From: Fluviibacter sp039805725 | GTDB taxonomy: Bacteria > Pseudomonadota > Gammaproteobacteria > Burkholderiales > Rhodocyclaceae | Reading direction: 5' to 3' | DNA: 24,715 nucleotides | Assembly (NCBI GenBank): GCA_039805725.1 | Contig: JBDLTT010000015.1 | Span: forward strand, 1 to 24,715 | In this document: positions 5,979 to 15,228 of the stretch, piece by piece | Position numbering within the stretch: the stretch's first letter is position 1 | How the letters are laid out: every line of letters begins with the position of its first letter | The notes under the pieces: generated by a model | The model's input: the letters and a program-made list of their open reading frames with translations, nothing else | Database searches by the model: none | Told to the model about the DNA's origin: nothing | Program-made: the position numbers and the translations under genes

Positions 5979-7028
5979 ATGACCAAAGTGAAAGCCTATG
6001 GCGCTCAATCCGCTACCAGTCCTTTGGCACTGCTCGAAATCGAACGACGCAGTCCGGGTGCGGATGATGTGCAAATCGAGATTCTTTACTGTGGTGTCTG
6101 CCACTCGGATCTGCATACGGCCCGCAATGAATGGAAGAACACGCTCTATCCGTCGGTGCCGGGTCATGAGATCGTCGGGCGCGTGACCGCGGTTGGCAAT
6201 CAGGTCAAGAAGTTCAGGGTTGGCGATCTGGCGGGGGTGGGTTGCATGGTCGATAGCTGCGGTCATTGCGCTTCCTGCAGCGACGGCGAGGAACAGTATT
6301 GTGAGTCCGGATTTACCGGTACCTATAATGGCCCGGTCTTCGGCGGTGAAAACACGCACGGGGGCTATTCGCAAAGCATCGTGGTGAAAGAGTCCTTTGT
6401 GCTGCATATCTCACACGATGCTGCCCAGCTCGCCGCTGTGGCGCCGCTGCTCTGCGCCGGTATTACGACCTATTCACCGCTTAAGCATTGGGGGGCCGGT
6501 CCCGGCAAAAAAGTCGGCATCGTCGGCCTCGGTGGCCTGGGGCACATGGGGGTGAAGATTGCACACGCGATGGGTGCGCACGTCGTGCTGTTCACCACCT
6601 CTGCTAGCAAAGTGGCCGACGCCAAGCGCCTGGGGGCCGACGAGGTGTGTATCTCGACGGACCCGGATCAGATGGCGAAGTACGCCAATCAGCTCGACTT
6701 CATTCTGAACACGGTCGCAGCCCCGCATCCGCTGGATCCGTACCTGCAGTTGCTCAAGAAGGACGCGACGATGACCCTGGTGGGCGCACCAGCCGAACCG
6801 CACCCGTCGACAGAAGTGTTTAATTTGATTTTCAAGCGCCGCCAGCTGGCCGGCTCTTTGATCGGCGGTATCGCCGAAACGCAGGAGATGCTGGATTTCT
6901 GTGCCAAGCATGACATTGTGTCGGATATCGAGATGATTCCGATGAATGTCATTAACCAGGCCTACGAGCGTATGCTCAAAAGTGACGTGAAATACCGTTT
7001 TGTGATCGACATGAAATCGCTGGCTTAG
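5979..7028 (+). CDS. Zinc-dependent NAD(P)-alcohol dehydrogenase, cinnamyl alcohol dehydrogenase type
   Basis: A 349-residue cytoplasmic medium-chain dehydrogenase that interconverts alcohols and aldehydes. Catalytic zinc ligands are in GVCHSDLH (C41), PGHE (H63, with E64) and C159; structural zinc ligands are C94, C97, C100 and C108 in CGHCASC and the following segment. The nucleotide-binding loop is VGLGGLGHMG (182-191). The SDVKYRFVIDM ending and overall length match the AdhC/YahK/CAD branch, whose members usually prefer NADPH and reduce aromatic or aliphatic aldehydes; the actual substrate is unknown. The ATG at 5979 is chosen because the longer reading from 5949 overlaps the cupin gene and adds residues not found in the family. 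It is co-transcribed with the cupin and followed by a long hairpin. Confidence 0.9.
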   Translation: MTKVKAYGAQSATSPLALLEIERRSPGADDVQIEILYCGVCHSDLHTARNEWKNTLYPSVPGHEIVGRVTAVGNQVKKFRVGDLAGVGCMVDSCGHCASCSDGEEQYCESGFTGTYNGPVFGGENTHGGYSQSIVVKESFVLHISHDAAQLAAVAPLLCAGITTYSPLKHWGAGPGKKVGIVGLGGLGHMGVKIAHAMGAHVVLFTTSASKVADAKRLGADEVCISTDPDQMAKYANQLDFILNTVAAPHPLDPYLQLLKKDATMTLVGAPAEPHPSTEVFNLIFKRRQLAGSLIGGIAETQEMLDFCAKHDIVSDIEMIPMNVINQAYERMLKSDVKYRFVIDMKSLA

Positions 7029-7042
7029 CGGCAAGTTTGTAA

Positions 7043-7083
7043 AAACCGACCCGAATTTGATATAGATCAAAATGGGTCGGTTT
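7043..7083 (+). terminator. Long hairpin after the alcohol dehydrogenase gene, probable terminator
   Basis: The outer arms AAACCGACCC (7043-7052) and GGGTCGGTTT (7074-7083) pair perfectly over 10 bases. The intervening bases carry a further inverted repeat, so the stem can extend nearly to 20 base pairs. The trailing run TTTATTT is modest. It could also be part of the ppk2 control region, since the inner part is an FNR-type box. Confidence 0.6.
7056..7071. promoter_or_regulatory. FNR/Anr-type box upstream of ppk2
   Basis: TTTGATATAGATCAAA contains the exact consensus TTGAT-N4-ATCAA recognised by FNR/Anr/Dnr regulators of the CRP family, which respond to oxygen or nitric oxide. Its centre (7063.5) is about 72 bases upstream of the start site predicted from the promoter at 7101-7129, a position typical of class I activation. 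It sits inside the hairpin of the upstream terminator, so the symmetry could instead serve the RNA structure. Confidence 0.5.
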
Positions 7084-7100
7084 ATTTGCAGGCGGGGTGA

Positions 7101-7129
7101 TTGAGCAGCGTGGCTATCGGGCGTATCTT
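7101..7129 (+). promoter_or_regulatory. Predicted sigma-70 promoter of ppk2
   Basis: TTGAGC (7101-7106) and TATCTT (7124-7129) are separated by 17 bases; each matches four of six consensus positions. Transcription would start near 7136, 23 bases before the ATG. The match is moderate, as expected of a promoter that needs an activator. Confidence 0.4.
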
Positions 7130-7158
7130 TAAGGTTTAACTTTCACCCGTTACGCTCG

Positions 7159-8391
7159 ATGAAACAAAAGACCACCTCCCAAAGCCGCGCCACCAAGACC
7201 CGTCAAAACACCGCCAAGAAGCCTGCTGCAAAGACCGCAGTCAAGGTCGCACCGAAAGGTGCATCTGGCACCCCCCGTAAATCCGGTGCCGTGAAGCCAC
7301 GTCGTGTCGGGTCGGGCGATATTCCCCCATCAATGCAACCAGAAGCGCTGGTCAACTATATGGTGACACGTGGCGAAGATGCGGCCGAAGCGCGCCACGT
7401 CGGTGCTTTGAAAGATGTTTTGTCGGGCTATATCCCTGGCAAGGTCAAAGAGGTCGCCGATAGTCTGGCGGCGATTATTGATGGTGCATCCCCCGATGAA
7501 ATTGCGGTGTTGCGCAAAGCGCTGGTGCAGCGCCCCGAAATGGATGCCAAGCATTACGGCTCGGCCGATGATGAGCTCGCCGATGATTGGCGGCAGGGCG
7601 GCTATCCTTATAAAAACCTCATGCTTCGTAAAAACTACGAGGCTAAAAAGTATCAGCTACAGGTTGAACTCTTGAAATTGCAGGCCTGGGTAAAAGAAAC
7701 CGGTCAGAAGGTGGTGATCCTGTTCGAGGGTCGTGATGCGGCCGGCAAGGGTGGCACGATCAAGCGCTTTATGGAACATCTCAACCCCCGGGGTGCGCGC
7801 GTGGTCGCGCTTGAGAAACCCTCGGAGATCGAGAAAGGGCAATGGTACTTCCAGCGCTATATTCAGCACCTGCCAACGGAAGGCGAGATCGTGTTGTTTG
7901 ACCGTTCCTGGTATAACCGCGCAGGTGTCGAGCGGGTGATGGGATTCTGTACGCAGGAGGAGTACGACGACTTCATGCGTCAGGTGCCCGAGTTCGAGCG
8001 GAATCTCGCCCGCAGTGGTATTCACCTGTTCAAGTTCTGGTTCTCGGTGAGCCGCGATGAACAACGTCGGCGCTTTAAAGAACGCGAAAAGCATCCGCTC
8101 AAGCAGTGGAAGCTGTCGCCGATCGATAAGGCGTCACTGGATAAGTGGGACGACTATACGATGGCCAAAGAGGCGATGTTCTTCGCCACCGATACGGCCG
8201 ATGCGCCCTGGATTGTGATCAAGTCCAACTGCAAGAAGCGGGCACGGCTGAACGCCATGCGCTATGTGTTACACCGCCTGGCGTACAGTCAGAAAGACCC
8301 GGAGAGAATCGGGTCGGTCGACCCACTGATCGTTGGCCGCGCCAACGTGGTCTACGAGATATCCGAGGGCGTCGAGAAGCCGTTACTCTGA
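7159..8391 (+). CDS. ppk2: Polyphosphate kinase 2 with a basic N-terminal tail
   Basis: A 410-residue PPK2-family enzyme that transfers phosphate between polyphosphate and nucleotides; many members make ATP or GTP from the diphosphates. The catalytic domain has Walker A GRDAAGKGG (191-199), the DRSWYNRAGVERVMGF Walker B/lid segment starting at D248, and a family-typical lead-in YKNLMLRKNYEAKKYQLQVE (151-170). Residues 1-50 are a Lys/Ala/Thr-rich tail (NTAKKPAAKTAVKVAPKG, GAVKPRRVG) resembling histone-like or phasin PhaF-type tails, which could bind DNA or polyphosphate. Residues 55-130 form a further N-terminal region. A single PPK2 domain is present. The ATG at 7159 has only a weak Shine-Dalgarno. 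An FNR-type box and candidate promoter lie upstream. Nucleotide preference cannot be told from the sequence. Confidence 0.92.
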   Translation: MKQKTTSQSRATKTRQNTAKKPAAKTAVKVAPKGASGTPRKSGAVKPRRVGSGDIPPSMQPEALVNYMVTRGEDAAEARHVGALKDVLSGYIPGKVKEVADSLAAIIDGASPDEIAVLRKALVQRPEMDAKHYGSADDELADDWRQGGYPYKNLMLRKNYEAKKYQLQVELLKLQAWVKETGQKVVILFEGRDAAGKGGTIKRFMEHLNPRGARVVALEKPSEIEKGQWYFQRYIQHLPTEGEIVLFDRSWYNRAGVERVMGFCTQEEYDDFMRQVPEFERNLARSGIHLFKFWFSVSRDEQRRRFKEREKHPLKQWKLSPIDKASLDKWDDYTMAKEAMFFATDTADAPWIVIKSNCKKRARLNAMRYVLHRLAYSQKDPERIGSVDPLIVGRANVVYEISEGVEKPLL

Positions 8392-8442
8392 GTGTGTTCC
8401 TCATGGAACAGAATTGACACGGCCGGGTCGCAGAATTGAGGG

Positions 8443-8470
8443 TTGAGAACGCGCTGAATTAGTGTTTAAT
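8443..8470 (+). promoter_or_regulatory. Predicted promoter of the MaoC-like gene
   Basis: TTGAGA (8443-8448) and TTTAAT (8465-8470) are separated by 16 bases. Transcription would begin near 8477, about 74 bases before the ATG. The assignment is by consensus only. Confidence 0.4.
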
Positions 8471-8550
8471 AGCACTTTTGATGAATCAGCGTCTTTAGGC
8501 AGCCGTCAAAGACCTGGCCAAAAAATCAATTTTGTTATGAGGAGATAGGC

Positions 8551-8973
8551 ATGAGTACAGACATCGGTTTTACCATCGATCAGCTGCAGGTGGGCATGAC
8601 GCGCAGCTACGCGAAAACCATCACAGAAACAGATATCATTCTTTTTGCGGCGGCCTCCGGGGACATCAACTCGGTCCACCTCAATCAGGAATATGCGGAA
8701 AAGACCCCGTTTGGCGGACGTATTGCGCACGGCATTCTAACCGCTGGCGTGATCTCGGCTTGTATTGCCAACAAGTTGCCAGGCATCGGAACGGTATACC
8801 TGGGGCAAACCCTCAAGTTCAAGGCTCCGGTGCGTCCGGGCGATACCGTGACCGCGATTGTAACGGTCAAGTCGCTGGATGCGGAAAAGAACCGGGTGGT
8901 GCTGGAGACGGTCTGCCAGGTTGCCGGAAAAACGGTCCTCGAAGGCGAGGCAACGGTGATGGCGCCCAAATAA
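8551..8973 (+). CDS. phaJ: MaoC-like (R)-specific enoyl-CoA hydratase
   Basis: A 140-residue single hot-dog-fold hydratase, the length of PhaJ enzymes that convert trans-2-enoyl-CoA to (R)-3-hydroxyacyl-CoA and so feed fatty-acid intermediates into polyhydroxyalkanoate synthesis. The hydratase motif is complete: AASGDINSVHLN supplies the catalytic D38 and H43 with the usual spacing, followed by GGRIAHGILTAG. The ATG at 8551 has AGGAGA about 5 bases upstream. A phasin gene elsewhere in the window (21132-21698) supports a polymer-storing host, but no PHA synthase is in view, so a role in general acyl-CoA metabolism is also possible. The nitroreductase gene follows after 29 bases and may be co-transcribed. 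Confidence 0.82.
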   Translation: MSTDIGFTIDQLQVGMTRSYAKTITETDIILFAAASGDINSVHLNQEYAEKTPFGGRIAHGILTAGVISACIANKLPGIGTVYLGQTLKFKAPVRPGDTVTAIVTVKSLDAEKNRVVLETVCQVAGKTVLEGEATVMAPK

Positions 8974-9002
8974 GGCTCAGCCTGTCAGGGTTTCAACGTC
9001 GT

Positions 9003-9695
9003 ATGTTGAAAGATTCACAGATTATTGACCGTGCCATCGCGGCACGGCGTTCGGTTCGGGCGTTTCTGGACACCCCGGTGGATATGGCCGTGGTGCGCGA
9101 GATTCTGCAAGTCGCCGCGCGCGCGCCTTCCGGCACTAATACCCAGCCCTGGAAGGTGTACGTATTGACGGGTGAGGCCAAGGCACGCCTGAGCGCCGAG
9201 ATTGTCGAGACCTTTATGGATCCGGCAAAAGCGGCAGAACACCATGAACAATACGACTATTACCCGAAGGAATGGATCGAACCCTTTATTGGCCGTCGGC
9301 GCAAAGTGGGGTTTGACCTCTACGGTCTGCTGGGTCTGACCAAGGACGACAAAGCCGGGATGAAGCGCCTGCATGCGCGCAATTACCAGTTCTTCGATGC
9401 GCCGGTCGGGCTGATCTTTACGGTTGATCGCATCATGGGGCGCGGTAGCTGGCTGGACTACGGCATGTTCATGGAAAACATCATGATCAGTGCTGTCGGT
9501 CACGGGCTGGCCACCTGTGCGCAGGCGGCATTCAATCAATTTCACAAGATCATCGAGCGGCAGCTCAATTTGCCCGAGAACGACATGGTGGTTTGCGGCA
9601 TGGCGCTGGGTTATGAAGACAAGAAGGCGCTGATCAACACCCTCAAAACCAGTCGTGAGCCCGTGGAGGCGTTCGTCCAGTTCATCGATAAATAA
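9003..9695 (+). CDS. Nitroreductase family FMN-dependent oxidoreductase
   Basis: A 230-residue flavoprotein of the nitroreductase superfamily, expected to be a cytoplasmic homodimer that reduces nitro compounds, quinones or similar acceptors with NAD(P)H. The N-terminal RRSVRAF motif and APSGTNTQPWKVYV contact the FMN phosphate and ring in this family; DYGMFMENIMISAVGHGLATC and the late GMALGYED are also typical. The natural substrate is unknown. The ATG at 9003 gives the normal family start (MLKDSQIIDRAIAARRS); a longer reading from 8760 overlaps the MaoC-like gene in another frame and is rejected. The Shine-Dalgarno is weak. Confidence 0.9.
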   Translation: MLKDSQIIDRAIAARRSVRAFLDTPVDMAVVREILQVAARAPSGTNTQPWKVYVLTGEAKARLSAEIVETFMDPAKAAEHHEQYDYYPKEWIEPFIGRRRKVGFDLYGLLGLTKDDKAGMKRLHARNYQFFDAPVGLIFTVDRIMGRGSWLDYGMFMENIMISAVGHGLATCAQAAFNQFHKIIERQLNLPENDMVVCGMALGYEDKKALINTLKTSREPVEAFVQFIDK

Positions 9696-9776
9696 TGCCA
9701 TCTGCATGCGTTGCAAGCGCATCTGTCAATAAGTTGATCAGACGCAATAAATTACGCATTGCAACATGGGTTGCAT

Positions 9777-9790
9777 CATCGTAAACGATG
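9777..9790. repeat. Short inverted repeat in front of the 58-residue gene
   Basis: CATCGT-AA-ACGATG lies just upstream of CATAAT (9791-9796), a possible -10 box. The same 135-base intergenic region has several TGCAA/TTGCA motifs, near 9711, 9759 and 9771. It may be an operator; no protein is known to bind it. Confidence 0.35.
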
Positions 9791-9829
9791 CATAATGATT
9801 CCGTGATTCACCCAATCTAGGAATTCATC

Positions 9830-10006
9830 ATGACCTATCGTATCGAAATTGCCGAATTTCAAACCCGGGCCTGGGTGTCGGTGGGTCTGGTCGAACAGAC
9901 GCTGGATCAGGTTCGGATGTATGTGTGCGTGGTCAAGCGTCTCTATCCCGGTTGTCATGTGCGTGCACTGGAATTACGCTCAAGCGAAACGGTTGCCGAG
10001 GTATAA
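9830..10006 (+). CDS. Small protein of 58 residues, unknown function
   Basis: A short open frame beginning MTYRIEIAEFQTRAWVSVG and ending ELRSSETVAEV. I do not recognise it. Support for its being real: an ATG with AGGA about 7 bases upstream, codon choice like its neighbours, no overlapping gene, and a strong terminator 32 bases after the stop. The protein is soluble and amphipathic, has two cysteines (C33, C42) and no signal peptide or membrane helix. It may be a single small alpha/beta domain. It stands alone between the nitroreductase and the convergent icd gene. Confidence 0.6.
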   Translation: MTYRIEIAEFQTRAWVSVGLVEQTLDQVRMYVCVVKRLYPGCHVRALELRSSETVAEV

Positions 10007-10037
10007 ACATCGGCCGAGACGTAGTGGCTTACACCCA

Positions 10038-10069
10038 GCAAAAAGCCCACCTTGCGGTGGGCTTTTTGC
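10038..10069. terminator. Bidirectional terminator between the small gene and icd
   Basis: A perfect 14-base inverted repeat, GCAAAAAGCCCACC (10038-10051) and GGTGGGCTTTTTGC (10056-10069), encloses the loop TTGC. It gives a GC stem and a five-T run on both strands, so it can end the 58-residue gene transcript and the icd transcript, whose stop is at 10085. Confidence 0.93.
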
Positions 10070-10084
10070 GTCAGGTGATGCCGC

Positions 10085-12322
<2,238 letters not shown>

Positions 12323-12358
12323 GGTGTCCCCTTGATAGTTCAAGTCGTTGTTATGAAG

Positions 12359-12375
12359 GGCTCGTTGCGCGAGCC
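12359..12375 (-). other. Hairpin in the icd leader
   Basis: GGCTCG (12359-12364) and CGAGCC (12370-12375) pair around TTGCG. It lies in the predicted 5' untranslated region, about 37 bases before the icd ATG, and could affect mRNA stability. No U-run follows, so it is not an attenuator by itself. Confidence 0.35.
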
Positions 12376-12411
12376 GCGTTGTGCCGTCAGCATCGTGCGG
12401 CAGAACGTATG

Positions 12412-12440
12412 AGTATCCGCACCGGAGGCCTGCTCGTCAA
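12412..12440 (-). promoter_or_regulatory. Predicted sigma-70 promoter of icd
   Basis: Read on the minus strand, TTGACG (12440-12435) is followed after exactly 17 bases by GATACT (12417-12412). They match five and four of six consensus bases. Transcription would start near 12405. Confidence 0.5.
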
Positions 12441-12479
12441 TGCTTCAGGCCCTAAAAATGCCCAGAATCGCTGCCTTTT

Positions 12480-13643
12480 TCAGGCCTTTTTGAGTCGCCA
12501 GAGCGTGGTGATTTCCTGCGATCGGGCTTTGTGCAGTGCGTCAGTGTTGTTGCGGGTTTTGGGATGACGGGGGCGGGTCTCCAGTCGGTCGGCGACAACG
12601 AGTCCGGCGTCTTTGATCCAACCCAGTAATTCGTGACGACAGCGCAACCCCAGGTGCTCGGCGATGTCCGACAGAATCAGCCAGGCTTCCCCGTGGGGCG
12701 ATAGCCGTTCGGCAGCACCCGCCAGAAAGTGGCGCAGCATGCGGGAATCCGGGTCGTAAATGGCCGCTTCCACCGGGGAGGTGGGGATGGCCGGTAGCCA
12801 GGGTGGGTTGCAGAGAATGAGATCAGCAAGCGCCGGGGCGTCGGTGATGGTTGGGAATAGATCGGCGCGAACGAGCCGGACCTGGTTGCTGTAACCAAGA
12901 CCCTGCAGATTATCTTCAGCGCAGGCTAGGGCTCGCGGATCGAGATCGGTGCTGATGATCTGTGGGATGCCACGTTTGGCGAGCACGGCGCTCAGCACGC
13001 CAGAACCGACACCAATGTCGAAGGCCGTATGACAGGGCTGGGGCAGCGGCGCCTGAGCGACCAGATCGACGTATTCGCCGCGCACGGGCGAGAATACGCC
13101 GAAGTGTGGGTGAATGCTGGCATCGAGTGCTGGTACATAAGTCCCTTTTTTGCGCCACTCCCAGGCGCTAATGATCGCCAGCAGGCCGCGCAGGCTAATC
13201 ACGGCATCTGGGGCGCCGGCGACCGGTTCGCCCAAGGCGGCCCAGCAGGCTTCGACAACCTGCTGACTGCGGCTGAGGGGGATGTGGTAGTCGGCTGTGA
13301 GCGGCACCAGCAACCGGCCAAGCAGCGTTGCACGGCGGCCTTGCGTCGCGCGGTGGCGTTCAAAAGCTTCAATGGCAGTCTTCGCGGGCGGGGGCGCGTT
13401 TCTGGGCGGCCGGTCGACGCGCCGGGTCAGTGCTTCGAGCAAGTGGCGGGCGTTGGGGTAATCACCGCGCCAGAGCAAGGCCGTGCCAGCCTGCACGTGT
13501 TTGAAGGCGGCATCGGCCGAGAGGGTGTCGTTAACCACCACGATCTGTTCGGGGGGCGGTAGACCGGCTTCAGAGATCCAGCGCGCCTGATGCGCTTGTT
13601 GCGCTTCCTGCCAGTGGATCATGGGAATGTCATCGTGGGGCAT
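12480..13643 (-). CDS. SAM-dependent methyltransferase with NPPW motif
   Basis: A 387-residue class I methyltransferase. The SAM-binding motif I is FDIGVGSGVL (208-217), followed by STDLDPRAL (231-239) and the catalytic-type LILCNPPW (275-282). An NPPW/NPPY tetrad is characteristic of enzymes that methylate a planar nitrogen, such as adenine N6, guanine N2 or glutamine amide. The upstream FGVFSPVRGEYVDL (181-194) resembles the segment before motif I in PrmC/MTS-type enzymes. Residues 1-120 form a separate N-terminal region of unknown fold. The target (rRNA, tRNA, DNA or protein) cannot be told. Two in-frame ATGs, 13643 and 13622, are possible and neither has a good Shine-Dalgarno. It is divergent from the GIY-YIG gene, with only about 35 bases between starts. 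Confidence 0.78.
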   Translation of the reverse strand: MPHDDIPMIHWQEAQQAHQARWISEAGLPPPEQIVVVNDTLSADAAFKHVQAGTALLWRGDYPNARHLLEALTRRVDRPPRNAPPPAKTAIEAFERHRATQGRRATLLGRLLVPLTADYHIPLSRSQQVVEACWAALGEPVAGAPDAVISLRGLLAIISAWEWRKKGTYVPALDASIHPHFGVFSPVRGEYVDLVAQAPLPQPCHTAFDIGVGSGVLSAVLAKRGIPQIISTDLDPRALACAEDNLQGLGYSNQVRLVRADLFPTITDAPALADLILCNPPWLPAIPTSPVEAAIYDPDSRMLRHFLAGAAERLSPHGEAWLILSDIAEHLGLRCRHELLGWIKDAGLVVADRLETRPRHPKTRNNTDALHKARSQEITTLWRLKKA

Positions 13644-13678
13644 GCGGCATTGTAGGCAACTTGGTATGCTCCCGCATC

Positions 13679-13966
13679 ATGTCGCCCCCGATCTGGTATC
13701 TCTATCTACTGGAATGCGCCAATGGCGCTTACTACGCCGGTATCACCACGGATGTGGCGGCGCGCTTTGCCGCGCATCAATCCGGCAAGGGTGCGCGTTA
13801 TACGCGGGCGAACCCGCCGGTGCGCATTGTTGGGCAGGCGTCGTACGCCGATCGTTCGGCGGCTTCGAAAGCCGAGTGGCAACTGAAGCAGTTGCCGCGT
13901 GAGGCCAAGCCGGGGTTCTTTAGCTCTGGAGACACAGATCCGGATCCGAAGACAGAAGCGTTGTGA
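13679..13966 (+). CDS. GIY-YIG domain nuclease-like protein (YhbQ/UPF0213 type)
   Basis: A 95-residue single-domain protein of the GIY-YIG superfamily. WYLYLLECANGAYYAGITTD supplies the two tyrosine motifs (YLL and YAGI), then AARFAAHQSGKGARYTRANPPV carries the conserved arginine and RYTR segment, and SKAEWQLKQL the late glutamate. Small members such as YhbQ have weak nuclease or structure-specific activity; the cellular role is unsettled. The ATG at 13679 is preferred to a TTG at 13661, since the extra residues precede the conserved fold. The last 47 bases overlap the 3' end of the nitronate monooxygenase-like gene on the other strand. Confidence 0.85.
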   Translation: MSPPIWYLYLLECANGAYYAGITTDVAARFAAHQSGKGARYTRANPPVRIVGQASYADRSAASKAEWQLKQLPREAKPGFFSSGDTDPDPKTEAL

Positions 13967-15158
13967 TCAAATCCCTGACGCTGCGGATCTGGTTACCAAA
14001 GGGCAGATCACCAACCCCGCGAAAGAACAGCCCCTTGTTGCCTTCGCCCTTGTAGGCGAGCGTGAGCTGGTGATCAATGCAGAACTGGCCGACTTTGCCG
14101 TTGCCATCGCGTAGACCGCAATGAGCCAGGCAATCGAACGATTTGATGCACTGCGCCTTTTCTTTCGCGCGTGCCTGCAGCTTTTCGACTTTTTCCAGAT
14201 AGTGGGCGAGCCAAGGTGTTTTGACGGCACGTGCCGGTAGACCGGCCACGCTGATGAACTCGACCATATCCTGTTCGCGCGCGCCCGCGAGAATTTCTTT
14301 AAAGGCAAGGCTGGCGTCGCCCTCTGCTGTTACGGCAAACGCGGTGCCGAGTTGTGCCGCAGCGGCGCCCAGTGACTGCATCCGTTGAATGTCGCCATGC
14401 GAGCGAATACCACCCGCCGCAATAATCGGTACCTGGTCTTCAAGCCCCAGTTCGCGCAATACCGCAAGGGTTTCAGGGATGACAATTTCAAAATCGAACC
14501 GGGCATCGTGAAGATCGCCGACCGACGCTGCGCCCAGGTGGCCCCCGGCATAACCCGGATGCTCGATGACAATGGCGGCTGGCAGGCGGTTCGCCCGTGC
14601 CCACTTTTTGAGAATAATTTTGACGCCGCGGGCATCCGACAGAATAGGGATCAGGGCGACATTCGGGTAATCGGCTGCCAGGTCGGGGAGGTCCAGCGGC
14701 AGACCCGCGCCGACGACCAGTGCGTCAGCCCCCTCCTGGAGAGCGGTGGCGACGTAATCCTGATAGGCTGACAGTGCCTTCATGACATTCACGGCAATTA
14801 TGCCGCGACCCTGGGACAGCGTTCTGGCGACGCGGATTTCGCGGCGGAGTGCTTCCTGATTGGCGGCTTCGATCTGGGCTTTACCCGTTTCGCCGCGTGC
14901 GCGCCGGGTTTGTGCCGCCAGATCGGGATGCAGGTGGCGCAGATCCACCGACGCGATCGTGCCGATGCCACCGCAGGCCGCTACCGTACCGGCCAGTGAG
15001 TGGGCCGATACACCGACCCCCATGCCCCCCTGAACGATCGGTAGTAATTTCTTCTGGCCGATGTGCAGTGGTTTCAGGCCACCTCGCTGTAGCAATGGCA
15101 GCAGGGACGGCAGGATGTGTGGATAGTGATCGTTCTCGCTGGCATTGGCGATGGCCAT
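13920..15158 (-). CDS. Nitronate monooxygenase-like FMN oxidoreductase
   Basis: A 412-residue TIM-barrel flavoprotein of the nitronate monooxygenase/2-nitropropane dioxygenase family; known members oxidise nitronates, or act as enoyl-ACP reductases (FabK) in some bacteria. Characteristic text: PIVQGGMGVGVSAHSLAG near the N-terminus, GGIGTIAS, IVIEHPGYAGGHLGA (H207 as likely catalytic base), PIIAAGGIRS and LGTAFAVTAEG for FMN phosphate binding. Unusually, residues 337-360 carry four cysteines (C337, C343, C347, C360) in a Cx5Cx3Cx12C arrangement, which could hold a metal or an iron-sulfur cluster; the cluster is only inferred. It lies 124 bases downstream of rmuC on the same strand with a hairpin between. 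Substrate unknown. Confidence 0.85.
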   Translation of the reverse strand: MAIANASENDHYPHILPSLLPLLQRGGLKPLHIGQKKLLPIVQGGMGVGVSAHSLAGTVAACGGIGTIASVDLRHLHPDLAAQTRRARGETGKAQIEAANQEALRREIRVARTLSQGRGIIAVNVMKALSAYQDYVATALQEGADALVVGAGLPLDLPDLAADYPNVALIPILSDARGVKIILKKWARANRLPAAIVIEHPGYAGGHLGAASVGDLHDARFDFEIVIPETLAVLRELGLEDQVPIIAAGGIRSHGDIQRMQSLGAAAAQLGTAFAVTAEGDASLAFKEILAGAREQDMVEFISVAGLPARAVKTPWLAHYLEKVEKLQARAKEKAQCIKSFDCLAHCGLRDGNGKVGQFCIDHQLTLAYKGEGNKGLFFRGVGDLPFGNQIRSVRDLITTLLSSDPDLCLQS

Positions 15159-15228
15159 GACAATTCTTTCGGCGGAATCAAGGTGTCGTGATCATGCCCG
15201 ATGCCGTAGGCCGTGTCTTAGGGCTGGC

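Noticed and set aside
8760..9002. Long N-terminal extension of the nitroreductase
   Set aside because: It reads through the MaoC-like gene in another frame, and the family starts at the ATG at 9003.
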